Assembly (NCBI RefSeq): GCF_032854445.1
Contig: NC_088305.1
Coordinates: forward strand, 23,903,400-23,967,399
Length of the DNA: 64,000 nucleotides
DNA from: Liolophura sinensis
Taxonomy: Eukaryota > Mollusca > Polyplacophora > Chitonida > Chitonidae
Direction of reading: 5' to 3'
Shown here: positions 12,026 to 23,039 of the stretch, one piece after another
How positions within the stretch are numbered: position 1 is the first letter of the stretch
Layout: every line of letters begins with the position of its first letter
Position numbers and translations under genes: made by a program
The notes under the pieces: model-generated
Database searches by the model: none
Told to the model about the DNA's origin: nothing
What the model saw: only the letters and a program-made list of their open reading frames with translations

Positions 12026-12200
12026 AATCAAATGCTATGCCGATCATCCTCTTGACATTCTTGCTAAGTTCACAGCCACAGTTGAAATCGGCTCACAACG
12101 CTGTGAAACTGAATTCTTTGAAACCAAATGTGATTGTGACTTTTTGCGGAGCTACAAAACGCCCACTGACTTAGGTTTGTTACACATGACTTATAACACC
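12012..12200 (+). mobile_element. Ty3/gypsy fragment homologous to 14819-14985
   Basis: Encodes 'ADHPLDILAKFTATVEIG', 'FFETKCDCDFLRSYKTPTDL' and 'GLLHMTY'. The nucleotide sequence closely matches the stretch at 14819-14985 (shared 'aaatgtgattgtgacttttt'). It is a separate, less damaged fragment downstream of C1GALT1. Confidence 0.6.
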
Positions 12201-12530
12201 TTCGGGTGATTTTAATAATTGCTCAACGGTCAGGTCTAGTTCGTCGCTTGTACTACAAATTCTCGCAGATGTGCTCAGCGCTTTGAATTTGCTTTTGCTG
12301 GTGGCACAAAGAATGGCTAAAAAAAACTCAAAAGAATGCAATGGGGACCAGGTTACACGACTACGACGCCATTTAATTGCCGCCAAATTTTACTTTGACA
12401 TCTCATTATAATGTCACACCAAACACAGATTTCGAAAGTTTTAAGTAGCGCCACATCACGGGATTGTAAGATATGCCGCGTCTCTTTGTTTGCAAGTCGA
12501 TGTGGAATGTAAACACGAGGAACAAAGAGA

Positions 12531-12683
12531 CTAGGACGTCCTGTTTGACGGCACATTAAGGCTCTGCGTTTTAGAAATCAAACCGTAAGGACGTAGATGA
12601 TACACGTAAAACTCCAAGTGATACATCTTCTCCGGAGATATATAGTGGAATGTGATGGCATAATCACTTACGCTGCCAAGGCC
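12531..12683 (-). CDS. C1GALT1: C1GALT1-like exon 3 (C-terminus and stop)
   Basis: Found by translating downstream of exon 2. The acceptor TTTTTTCAG|GGC at 12683 opens in phase 0, matching exon 2. The exon encodes 50 residues, including 'DYAITFHYISPEKMYHLEF' and 'YVYHLRPYG', the conserved C-terminal motifs of C1GALT1, and stops at TAG (12533-12531). The codons after 'LRPYG' look species-specific. Confidence 0.92.
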   Translation of the reverse strand, partial: GLGSVSDYAITFHYISPEKMYHLEFYVYHLRPYGLISKTQSLNVPSNRTS

Positions 12684-15600
12684 CTGAAAAAAGAAATATA
12701 GAGCACATTATCTAGATTCCGATTCTGTCCTGTTCCGTCCAATAATAAACATGTCCGTCGACGTACGTGTATGATATTTGTTCATAAAGCGTCTAGAAGG
12801 TCTGGCGGCAACCTGCGAATGGTCGTGGATTTCCCACGGGCTCTGCCCCGGTTTTCTCCCACCATAATGCTGGCCACCGTGGTATAAGTGAAATATTCTT
12901 GAGTACGGGGTAAAACTCCAGTCAAATAAATAAATAAAGCGTCAAGGTGACATGCATGTGACGTCATACCTGACACTATTTTTCTTCGCTATGCTGGCAG
13001 ATTGTCATTTGGCTGTTAGATATCTAGCTTCTAGACTTATGCCAACATGCAAAATTGACCGGCTACTTACCGATTTGGCCCCGTAAGCATCAAAAGAATA
13101 GTACCAGTCAGGAAAGCCCCCGCTCAAGTGCACATCTGGGCTAAAACAGTGAAAGCGACTCCGTCCAAAAGCATCGAGAGACGTTCCTGTTTTTACGCCA
13201 AGCGTTTCCATACATTTGCCAATTGCCACGTCTTCCGATCCACCGTCTTCCCTGCACTGCTTTTGTTGACGTCCTCGAAATCGTTTTAGTGCCTCTTTAC
13301 TCAGGACATAGCCCCCTCCGCCACTGAAGTACCCCTGACTGACGATAGTTTTAAACAGGTGACCGTAGAACACCGGTTCGTTAGGGTCAACATCCGACAA
13401 GAAATAACGCAGGTTCTCTAAGATGACGTAAGTGTCGTCGTCTGCCTTCATGAACCAATCAGCTTCGTCCATGTAGTTATCGGCGACGTGATCATACGCG
13501 CGCATTGTTTTGGCTGTGAGATGCTCCCGCCCTTCGGATATATTCAGTCCTATTGTCGGAAAGGAACTATTTGTTACGGAGCTCATAAACAAAAGTTTGT
13601 TACAACGTTTACCCCACGTGGCTCGCACGTGAATCGCCTTCTTTTCAAGATTTTCTGGTGACGTCATTACCCAGCAAAGGACGCGAATTTTGCGGTACAA
13701 TTCCTCGGCAACTGTGGAATCATCTACAACAAAAAACAAACAAGAAATAAAAGATAACCTGTCTTAGGACGTTATAAGGTTAGTGATTAGTGTTGTGTTC
13801 AAGTCCGCTACCGCTTTTTAAAGACAGTTACATGTCGTAATCTAGCAATGTACTCCATGTATGTGTATTAAAATCACACGTTTTAGTAGTCACCACGCAC
13901 AACATGGGTTTAGTGTCAAGTCTGTCCAGGTCCAATACATTATGTCTGGCGGCGATGATGAACGATTTCCACTAAAAGTATGACAGACTTCTTGCAGAAG
14001 CCCTGCAACACAAACCGTGTACCGGGGGCCTCCGTGGCTCTGTTGGTTGGGGCTCTAGTGCTGGGAAATAACCCAGGAGCCTCTCACCAATGCGGTCGCT
14101 GTGAGATCAAGTCCAACTCATGCTGGCTTCTTCTCTGGCCGTACATGGAAATGTCTTCCAGCAAGCCGATGGCCGAGGATTTGCCCCGGGTTCTGCCCGG
14201 TTCCCTGCCACCGTATAAGTGAAATATTCTTGAATACGGCGTAAAACACCAATCAAATAAATAAATATATTACAAACTGTCTATTATCGATGTGGTCAAG
14301 TAATCTCAGAAACTGTTGTTTTCTGAACTCTTTCGTTCCTGTCACTGTGAAACAAAACAACATGCCTGCATTTTGGTCCTTTGACATTCATAAGAATCCA
14401 AGTTCCTTGTCCCAGTGACCATATGGTTAAAGTACATGAAGAGATTTCAAAACCTCATGGTTGCCATGGACACTAAAGCCAAGAAACGTCAAAGAGCCTC
14501 ATTGTTACATTTCGCTGGTGAAGTTGTCAGTGACACTCACACTCACGGAAACTGGAGCCAACATCGATGGAGCTGTTGCAAAACTCCACGAGTACTTCAA
14601 GCCGAAGAAAAATCTGTCCTACGAAATGTACGTTTTCGAACAAAATGCCCTGCAGAATCACGACAAGACTGTCGTACGTTACCAAACCCCAACAATTAGT
14701 TGGGTGTTGTGAGTTTACCGATACATCATGCGATGTAAAACATCGAGTTATTCTGGCTGTAGCCCAACTATAGGCTGCACCGCAGATTTCTTCGTGATTC
14801 AGATATAACACTAACTGCCGATCATCCCCTTGACATTCGTGGTAAATTCACAGCCACAGTTGAAATCGGCCCACAAAATTCTACATTCTAAACTAAATTC
14901 TTTGTAACCAAATGTGATTGTGACTTTTTGCTTAGCTACAAAACGTGCATTGACTTAGGTATGTTAGAGATCACTCATAACACAAACACCCTGCGTTGGT
15001 TGTCCGCATGAATCAAATATCTGTGATGTCTAGTATCATCTCTGAAGTCAGTGATGGCTTCACACGAATGAGAAAACTGAAACATGTGCAAGCCAAACTT
15101 CATGTTAATGAACTTGTCACGCCTGTCACTCAGCCACGCCGACGTCTACCCTTACACCTCCGTGAACGCGCTGCTGCTAAACTCGATCGTCTGGTAGAGC
15201 TTGTCATTACTGAACGCGTGGTGAGACACCTACGTCATTGGTTTCATCAGTTAGAGTTGTGAAAAATGCATTTATGTAGACATGCGCGTCCGAAATCAAG
15301 CCATCCACCGTAAACGCCATATTACCACCAAGATGGATGACATCATCGCTGGTTAACAGGTCCACAGTGTTTTCCAAACTAGACCTCAACCAGAACTACC
15401 GGCGGCCCCAGAATCACGTCATATGACTACCTTCTCTACTCATGTCGGTTTGTATCGATACAAGTGAATTAATGTCGGTGTGTGTTCCGCGTCTGAGATA
15501 TTTCAGAACCTGATACAACAAGCCCTACGAGGTCTCGACGGCGTAAGTCGCTTATGGAGGTTTTTTCGGCCATCTATTCTCGAAGGATCTCGCCCGACCA

Positions 15601-17483
15601 GAATTATGATCAACAATTGTTTTTCTTGCCAGGCAGCTATCCCTGAAAACTCCAGCTTGCGCCATGGGACGAAGTTTGGCCTGATTTCTCCTGACTGCTG
15701 ACGTTGGTGGAAAACCATGGAAACAACAACTGTACATTTCACCCTGGCAATATTGCGCGACACTTCACACGTCTACAGAAAAATCGTGGCCTGAACCATC
15801 ACAACATTAACCAATATGAATTGTCAAAGATCCCTCTATATGGCCCAAAGACACTTAGTCCAAAGAATGCATGAAGAAATACGCTGATAACCGCGCGGCT
15901 GCGAATCCATTACTATAGAATTGGGCGATGCTGTTTTAGTCAGTCAAAAGCAGATTGATAAGCTATCCACGCCATTCAACCCAGTTCCGTATACTGTTAC
16001 TCGCGTGAGCGGTTCCATAGCTAGTGCGAAGAGAAAATCAGATTAGTTTTAATTAGCGTAATTCATTCTTCTTCAAAGATCTCAAGGGTGCCATCCGTCC
16101 AACTCCCAGGAAATGTTGGTTTACAGATGATGACGATATCCCGGTTTCCTTTTGCAAAAAGCCCTTCTCGACAGAGAAACGGGCCAATCAGATGTCGTGA
16201 TTATCAACTGTAAGTAATTTGGTGATGTTATCTATTCCACCGATGAATGACATTTTCTTGTTTTGAAATGTTTTAGAACAAGCGGGTCTAAACTTAATTT
16301 CTGTAGAAGAAGACTAAAGAAGCTAGAGTTATAATTGTTTATCATGTGTGAATGACATTGGGTTATATTTAATCATGATGCAGTATTTGCTCAAGGCCTA
16401 CACTTTAGTACTAAGTGCATAAGTCATGCCCAGAAAGAACTCATTTCAGACTTTTGCGGTTTCATTTTGTTCTCACTTGAGCAGTTTATAAACTATCTAT
16501 ATATACTTACTGCATGCCTGCTGAATGTGGTACTTTTTCCTTTTCTATGTATGGTTCTAATTGAAATGATGAGACGGACGTAGTGTTCAAGCCCGCTACT
16601 GCTAACCCTTGTTATATGTGTGGTTGGGTTTCCATGACCTATGGAAACCACATGAAGACATCTCGTCCCGCGGCCCNNNNNNNNNNNNNNNNNNNNNNNN
16701 NNNNNNNNNNNNNNNNNNNNNNNNNNNNNNNNNNNNNNNNNNNNNNNNNNNNNNNNNNNNNNNNNNNNNNNNNNNNNNNNNNNNNNNNNNNNNNNNNNNN
16801 NNNNNNNNNNNNNNNNNNNNNNNNNNNNNNNNNNNNNNNNNNNNNNNNNNNNNNNNNNNNNNNNNNNNNNNNNNNNCTCGTCCCGCGGCCCGTGGGTTGT
16901 GGCCTGCGGTGCTAGGACGGCACAAATCTAATGTTACAACAGATCACCTCAAACTAGTCGAGCTGATACATCATCAAGTATCACACAATGTTATAATAAT
17001 CTCTATATATTAGGTGTAAGATGACGATAAACATGTAAAAAAATGTTACTATAGCAACACTTTTACATGTTTAGATGCATTTTACACTTATTGTCGCTTG
17101 TTCACTACAGTAAACATTTTTACATGTTTATAGACATTGCAGATAAAACACTTACCATGGTGCGCATGTCCATCTTTGAAGTGGAATTCTTCCTCCGGTC
17201 CCTTCTGTTTGTCGAGACCTTCGTGCCAATAAACAGTTTGTTGCGTTTGATTAGAATTTTTACGATCGTTTGTTCTTTGATTTGGTAACGAAATATGGTC
17301 ATCTGTGTTAAGAATTCGAGTTTTGTCCACGTCTAAACTGAGTTCAGGGTCATAGGAGGCGTGATAGACAAGCTTGGGCATTGTTAACTTCAAAGACGAG
17401 TAAGTAGTAAAGGTTAACGCAATAATGAGGCCCACAGATAGTCCCAACCCGAAATAAGCTACGATGCTAGAGGAGGGAGCCAT
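12531..17483 (-). CDS. C1GALT1: Core-1 beta-1,3-galactosyltransferase (C1GALT1-like), complete gene, three exons
   Basis: Joined exons 17483-17156, 13723-13071 and 12683-12531 give 1134 nt, 377 residues plus TAG; human C1GALT1 is of similar length (about 363). Family role: a Golgi type II membrane enzyme that transfers galactose from UDP-Gal to GalNAc-Ser/Thr, making the core-1 (T antigen) O-glycan. Seen here: a short cytoplasmic N-terminus, one hydrophobic segment at about residues 7-28, a low-conservation stem to about residue 120, then the GT31 domain with 'RVLCWVMTSPENLEKKA', 'HVRATWGKRCNKLLFMSS', the metal-binding DDD triad at about residues 204-206 in 'KADDDTYVILENLR', 'GYFSGGGGYVLSKEALKRF', 'SEDVAIGKCME' and 'FHYISPEKMYHLEFYVYHLR' near the end. 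Where vertebrate enzymes have a Cys-Cys pair just before the last of these motifs, this one has 'GLGSVSD'. All three junction phases agree and no stop interrupts the frame, so the gene looks intact. Introns carry SINEs, a gypsy relic and an assembly gap. A paralogue within the C1GALT1 family cannot be excluded. Confidence 0.93.
12794..12933 (+). mobile_element. tRNA-headed SINE, 5'-truncated, in C1GALT1 intron 2, copy 4
   Basis: Carries 'ggcaacctgcgaatggtcgt', 'accataatgctggccaccgt' and the aaataaataa tail. Flanked by ataaagcgtc at 12784-12793 and 12934-12943; the first bases of the right copy overlap the A-rich tail. It lies antisense to the gene. Confidence 0.75.
13071..13723 (-). CDS. C1GALT1: C1GALT1-like exon 2 (catalytic domain)
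   Basis: The acceptor reads TTTTGTTGTAG|AT, so the two bases AT complete the codon begun by the final G of exon 1 (Asp). The exon then runs 217 codons and ends in phase 0 at AAATCG|GTAAGT. It carries nearly all of the GT31 fold, including the DDD motif and the Glu-Asp of 'SEDVAIGKC'. No frameshift or stop is present. Confidence 0.95.
14027..14272 (+). mobile_element. tRNA-headed SINE, near full length, in C1GALT1 intron 1, copy 5
   Basis: Head 'ggcctccgtggctctgttgg' is A-box-like and 'ggtcgctgtgagatcaagtc' B-box-like; body 'gctggcttcttctctggccg'; end 'gaatacggcgtaaaacacca' and aaataaataaat. It shows the complete layout: tRNA-derived Pol III head, conserved core, A-rich tail. Confidence 0.8.
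14400..16220 (+). mobile_element. Decayed Ty3/gypsy LTR retrotransposon in C1GALT1 intron 1
   Basis: Short translated pieces in order: a gag-like segment (14461-14700, 'YFKPKKNLSYEMYVFEQNAL'), a segment resembling the region around the protease (14819-14960), the RT start (about 15110-15240, 'PRRRLPLHLRERAAAKLDRL'), an RT fragment (about 15483-15545, 'ASEIFQNLIQQALRGLDGV') and an integrase C-terminal part (about 15925-16045, 'GDAVLVSQKQIDKLSTPFN', 'PVPYTVTRVSGSI'). Large parts are missing and every frame is broken. It lies antisense to C1GALT1. LTRs were not identified. Confidence 0.75.
16677..16876. other. Assembly gap of 200 N in C1GALT1 intron 1
   Basis: A run of exactly 200 N. The 15 bases on either side are identical (ctcgtcccgcggccc at 16662-16676 and 16877-16891), so the contig ends overlap or share a repeat. 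Confidence 0.98.
17156..17483 (-). CDS. C1GALT1: C1GALT1-like exon 1 (start, membrane anchor, stem)
   Basis: Starts at ATG 17483 in 'MAPSSSIVAYFGLGLSVGL' and holds 109 codons plus one base. The donor reads CATG|GTAAGT on the minus strand (last exon base 17156), phase 1. The N-terminal hydrophobic run followed by a polar Asn/Gln/His-rich stem is the usual layout of Golgi glycosyltransferases. Reading on past the donor gives an ORF that stops within the intron. Confidence 0.88.
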
Positions 17484-19758
17484 GGTGGTACCAAGGCCTG
17501 TGTGTCGTAGGCAATGATTGGTGAATTGGACTGGGAGAAAGAGCGTTTAGAGTGTCTTCATTTGCTAAGACAAGCACTGCTGTTCATTAAATGTCTACAG
17601 TCCTCGTCACTGTCTATCAGAATCAGCACACCGAAGGCCACTGGAGACCATTAGCACATTTTCCAGGAATAGTCATCGTCTACAAATTATCTCGATTCTC
17701 CGATGACAGGGCTCTGAAAATCTGAAATGAAAACTGGTTTTACAATTTCAAAACGCTTGTTCATTTTACTTCCTAACGCCGTTTAAAACCGACGTCACTC
17801 GTTCCTTAATTTATTTGCTTCTTTCACAAAGCACCGTGATCAGTCAGAGCCGTAACAAAAAGATCAATGTTCAAAAAGAAGTACGAACAGACTTCGAAAA
17901 AAATAGAATCGGTTGGGTAAAGGGCGAGTTGTAGCGAGTCTAAGACAAACATTGCAGAAAAGTACTTTAGAAATATGAGTAGCTGTGACTTTTGATTGGT
18001 CTGAATAGCGCTTACTTTGAAACATAACATAAAAAACAAAAACAGCGATGTTAATTGCAATTTATTAGACGTCACTGGTCTAGAACTACTCAAAATACTG
18101 TGTTGTCATCACATTGAACATAAAAGAACACTAAAACAATGTAAAGGGACATGGCCTCGTGAATGCTTAGTCAGCCGCCTCAATCCTGCTTTATGAAGGA
18201 ATACAATACAATAAAAGACGTACAGCAGACAGAGTAGAACCGGAACAGCGACAATAGTGTGTTAGCTGGTAAAGTATCACATGTAAGCGGTGAAATATGG
18301 CCTCTTGTTATTTTACCTCAGTTAGCGTTTTATTCTAACTGTTCGTACAAATGCTTAAAAAGTAGCAATTTACTCGTCATTAAGCATACCCAATTTTTTG
18401 TTTTGTCAACCGATCAGTAAAGTTTCGATTGCTGAGAATCGACAGTTCCCAAAGTTAATATTTTTTTAATCTCCAGGCACATCTCACTGTATTGTGGATC
18501 AAGACCCTGTAAATTCGTCTTAACCCTCTCAACGATGGTAAAACAGTAAATACAGCCAGGTAAGAAGAAGCACTACCCTGTAAATATCAAAAATGATCAA
18601 GTGTTAAGGATTCTTAAAGGGATACAGAATCGATCCTGATTGGTGTGAGAGATAAACAAGTCCTGGCTATGCCTAGCCTGAGCTGAGTTTTAGGGTGTGA
18701 CCGATTTATTTAAATGTGACCAATACTGCAGTCTTTAACCCAGCGTATTAAAGCGAGGCCCGCTGTAGTGAAGTCACTTGAGTCTCCGACATTAGGCGGG
18801 TCTTGTGACTTCCTATATTCTAGTATAGCATCTCAAGTGCAGTCAACCGAGAATTTGTGAGATGATTTAATGGCGGCATTCACTCAAGCGTTACATTAGC
18901 AAGATAGATAGTAAATATGCCATTTTTATGCTTTCTGACTCATTAGTGCGCCTTCATATCCACGCTGTTACAAGACATCAATAAGCGACTTATGCAGTAG
19001 TCAGATTTAACAGCAGCCATTGGGAAGACCATGCGACACACTATGTGGTTTTACTATACACTATACAAGTACAGTATGGCGCCAATATGTTAATTATAAT
19101 TTAGTACACGTACCTTATATTTGATTCAATATGGCACCACAACTTGACATGTGTTTGGTAGCCCTGTGTTCGGCTCAGTATGGTGCAAGTAATGAATGAC
19201 CTTGAGTCCTTTTGAGGACTACCGTACAAAATAACGTTTACCGGAACCTTCGCATCTACCTACACGCATGTGAAGAAAGATGTTCATTCTTCTTTCTTTT
19301 CCACCGAATCCCTCTGGCTCTGGTCACAGCACCATGTCGACTGGATTGTTCCAGGGCTGCCCAGTAACGGATCATATGTTCCCCACAGAAAACTGCCTCA
19401 AAATCCTTCCCGGATTTACTCTTTGTTACGATTAAACTTTCACACACACACTACCGGAGATATCACGTCTTCTCACACAGCGTGTCATTTCGCCCAGAAC
19501 TAATATATATCTGTAAGTTTTGCTTCATGCAAGAGTGACTTGAGTCAAATGTATTAAATCCCAGTCGGTGTATGTGTGGGTATACCCGTAGGGAGTGCAC
19601 TGTAATGACGGATGGTGTATGTTTTAGAGTAAACATCGTTGGGAGTTTTGCGCTGCAGTGTATTTTTGTACAGTAGACTAACAATTGTCTTTTAATTGTA
19701 AATGTACAACTCTGTGCCAAGTTACAAAGGCAAAGTGCGTAAAATTGCAACAACACTT
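17484..19758. other. Upstream flank of C1GALT1
   Basis: The promoter should lie near the left end of this stretch. I see no TATA box at a fitting distance. One dispersed repeat (18230-18375) is present; the rest is unique AT-rich DNA. Confidence 0.4.
18230..18375 (+). repeat. Dispersed repeat, copy A (unclassified)
   Basis: Shares order and wording with 52211-52356, for example 'gtgtgttagctggtaaagta', 'cctcttgttattttacctca' and 'gcgttttattctaactgttc'. About 80 per cent identical by eye. No coding potential or terminal repeats noticed. Confidence 0.6.
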
Positions 19759-19972
19759 CATGTTTTACGCCGTACTCATAAATATTTCACAGACACAGCA
19801 AGCGTATTATGGTGGGATGACACCGTCGACCATTCGCAGGTTGCTGGCAAACCTCATGTACGACCGGAAAGGAAGCCAGCATGCGCTGGACTTTTTATCC
19901 CACAACAATGGCACTAGTTAGAGGTAGCTGAGTCGCCGTGCTGCGCTAGAACCCTTACCACTCGGCCACGGA
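19759..19972 (-). mobile_element. tRNA-headed SINE, near full length but worn, copy 6
   Basis: Reverse orientation from 'tgttttacgccgtactcata' through 'gtattatggtgggatgac' and 'gaaaggaagccagcatgcgc' to the head 'accactcggccacggaattc'. Internal substitutions are frequent. Confidence 0.7.
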
Positions 19973-20886
19973 ATTCACTTGCGCATAAGTACAGAGATTT
20001 TATACTTTGTATACAGGTAGTAGGTGTAACATGTCACAACATCATTAGAGTTCACAGTCTTCGAGAGGAGGAATCTGTAATGATCACTATCTGGTTTATC
20101 ACTTGACCTTAACCAAACCTAGCACTACTGATGTTGCTAGAAATACCGACACCTTAAATGAAAATGTATATTGTTTCAATTAATCAGGCTAACAAATTTG
20201 TTTCACGTCCTGTTTTAGAAGAAATACTCTCGTAGAAGAACATGTTTTCCTTTCTTGGAACAAAGGCCTTTTTAGCCGTCGCTCAATCAGTGCGTAGGTG
20301 GGAATTCCCTATATATAGTACCCATGGTCTATTAAACGCCCCTTTTGTCGTAGTACCACCTGTTGGATTTCACTATTTTGTCACTTCTGCTAAAAAAAAA
20401 GATAAAATATGTTAAATAAATTATTCAGTGAATGTTTAGGAGCGACTCACAGTGAACATGTTTAGGTTTACTACCTATTCACTTTGCTTCACTACAATAG
20501 TGTGTAGTCCGTACCAGTCATGCGATAACCTCTACCTGTTTCCCATGTTCACTTTCTATTGTACTCTTTGACCTTTCTGACTTCCTCTTCCTCATACCCA
20601 TTTGTCAGATACAGACTGATAGCACCTTTCAGAATTCTAGCCCATTAAAGCTTCTAAGAAGTAATCTACTTTGTCAACATTAGAAAGAATCCAAATTTTT
20701 GTTTAGCATTTTATTTGTCAACGTGTCTGCAACGTTTCAATTCTGAAAGACGATACACTATGTATCTAGGGAATAGAGTAGGAGGGAAGACCTTAGCTAT
20801 GCACCATAGGCCAGCATCCGCCGGCATACTACTCACGTTTTGAGTTGTAGTTTTCACGGTATTATCCACATACAAGAGATGAAAAC

Positions 20887-21170
20887 TCCGTGCTAAGGTG
20901 GTTAGCTTGCCAGCACAGCACAATGACAAAGAGACTATCACCAAGGTGATCGCTGTGACTTCAATTTCAACTCATGCTGGCTTCCTCTCCGGTCGTACAT
21001 GAAAAGGTCGGTCAGCATCCTGCTGATGGTCGTGGGTTTCTTTCCGATTTCCTCACAGCATAATATTGGCCGCCGTCGTATAAGTGAAATATTCTAATAT
21101 TCTAATATTCATAAAACACTAATCAAATAAATTTATACATAAAACGCCAATCAAATAAATATATAAATCC
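20887..21170 (+). mobile_element. tRNA-headed SINE with duplicated tail, copy 7
   Basis: Has 'ttcaactcatgctggcttcc', 'ctctccggtcgtacatgaaa', 'gccgccgtcgtataagtgaa'. The tail unit (aaaacrccaatcaaataaat) is present twice and 'attctaat' is locally repeated, pointing to slippage after insertion. Confidence 0.7.
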
Positions 21171-22257
21171 ATGTGGGAGTTTTAAGTTTTATCATTGCCT
21201 ATTTAATTCTGATAGTGTTGGAACAGATTAAGCCCGGAGACAATTAAAACGTCCCCATTGATACCGAACGAACATGTGTTCAGAGAGGTATACATTGCAC
21301 ATAGCTGTACTTAACAAATAAACTGTGTAAATTCAGTATTCACCTCCATTCATCTCGAGCGGGTATTTACACACGGGTAAACCCGTGAATTCTGAAGACG
21401 GATTTACAATACATTCTAGGCATACTCGTCACGCACTGTTTCCGGTTGTTCAAGCCTAAATCTCGTCATGCATTGAATGACAATGTTTCTAACCAGGATA
21501 TGAGCGAGTTGACCCAGAGACTAGATTACTTTGATCATTCCCAGGCTGCACATTCATTTCATTTCCTCACACGTTTCACTGTCTGCGCTTATATAATGTA
21601 TGTGCGAAAGCGCCGTCTGGCCAGCCATTTATCTCATGAATGTTCTTGACAGGGGTACGAGTTATTTGTAAACAAAGTTAAAGAACTTTCCAGTTCGAAT
21701 TTCCAGTAGACTTTTTTTCCATACTATTTAAAAGGGCTGGGTCACAGCCCGTCAATCAAGCATTGTTGTCGAAGTTCATCGTCATCGGTTTGACAACAGC
21801 ATGTTTCCACATGCTGACTCATGAGAATAACTGGTACAGCGTACGTTGTGTTAGGACGATATTTTAAAACAGGACAGTGTGTTTTGTGAATACACTTACA
21901 GTATATGTAATATCTTAGCCCTGAAAAGCTTGCTAAGAACTTTATAGGTTATCTTAGTACAAATATTAATAGATCTGCTATGCCCAGAGAAGACAGGGTT
22001 GAAACCTTCTTGTTAAATCTAGGATCGCACCTATCATGTGATGACAGTGGAATTACATGATATTTTGCTGTAATGTACATCGCGACATGGTGAGAGGGTG
22101 GTCATCTGTGGACTGTCCTGGGGTTGACATATTTCTGAGGACTCAATGAAATTATCATATTTAGGAGGAAAGAAAATAACAGTTCCACGTTACAGATTAT
22201 TCAGGACGTGTGACCTCAGTTGGCGCTCAAGGTCACTTTGAAACGTTCATTCAGTTA

Positions 22258-22422
22258 CACTAAAAAAAAATTCACCAGTTAATTTTCCCAGAAAATCTGT
22301 TGTCTGAGTGATGCTAGAATGTATTAGGCTGTTGCAATTGATTATTCTGTTATTTCAACATATTCTAGCATCGCTCAGTCAACAGATCTTCTGATAAAAT
22401 TAACAGATTACTTTTTTGAGTG
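22258..22422. mobile_element. Foldback MITE flanked by TA (Tc1/mariner-like)
   Basis: The 165-bp element has arms of about 65 bp that are imperfect inverses: left 'gtctgagtgatgctagaatg', right the inverse of 'catattctagcatcgctcag' followed by 'tcaaca'. Ends are cactaaaaaa and ttttttgagtg, and TA dinucleotides flank both ends (22256-22257, 22423-22424). A transcript would form a long hairpin. A worn half-copy may lie near 59960-59995. Confidence 0.75.
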
Positions 22423-22675
22423 TACATATAGCACTGATGCTACAAGAATTCTTTCTACAATTGTATCGCATTATTTTATTACAGTGAGTTGAACTGAACA
22501 ATCTGGTGACGTTTAAGTGTTTTATATTTGTATGAACTGTTTATATTTTCGAGAACATGATTACATTCTAAATGAGACATTTGACGCGCACTTTTACAAA
22601 AACGTGTTTCTGTAAAATATGTGGATGACTCATATGTTTTCTATAATGTAATGCACTCAGTATAATGTGACTGAG

Positions 22676-22790
22676 TGGGTGTCATGTCTGGTGTCTTCGG
22701 CGTGATACCTTTGTGGCAGCAGCGCTTTGGCAGCATGGATTCGCCTTGCCACAAGACGAAATAAGTATATGTACACAAACATGATGATTC
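22676..22790 (+). repeat. Dispersed repeat 'gtcatgtctggtgtcttcgg', copy A
   Basis: Resembles 61055-61165: both have a 'catgtctgrtg..cttcggc' start, 'ggcagcagcgctttggcagc' / 'ggcagcactttgaagtca', and 'ttcgccttgccacaagacg' / 'ttcaccttgctagaagaagg'. A related start lies at 35868-35910. Family unknown to me. Confidence 0.5.
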
Positions 22791-22929
22791 CTCGTGGTCA
22801 TGTGACTGAATGGCTATTAAGTACTACGTAAAACCTTCATACATGCCTACATACAATCCGATGATTACTGATGGGTTAAGAAAAGATGTTAAATTTGATT
22901 GCATCTAACTGTGACAAATCTAAGCCCTT

Positions 22930-23036
22930 TCTCCATCCACACAAGAGCTTCTCGCCAATGGCTCTGTGTCCTGTCGCACGTGGGAATATCAGATAGCATC
23001 CTGTGAACGATCACAGTTTTTTCCAGGCTCTGTCAG
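22930..23036 (+). mobile_element. Possible worn SINE fragment beside the 30-bp array
   Basis: 'gagcttctcgccaatggctc', 'gtcgcacgtgggaatatcag' and 'tccaggctctgtcaggagg' keep the order of motifs in the tRNA-headed SINE but with low identity. The 30-bp array begins at its right end. Confidence 0.35.
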
Positions 23037-23039
23037 GAG

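Noticed and set aside
16583..17013. Frames running through the N gap
   Set aside because: They exist only because N codons are read as open.
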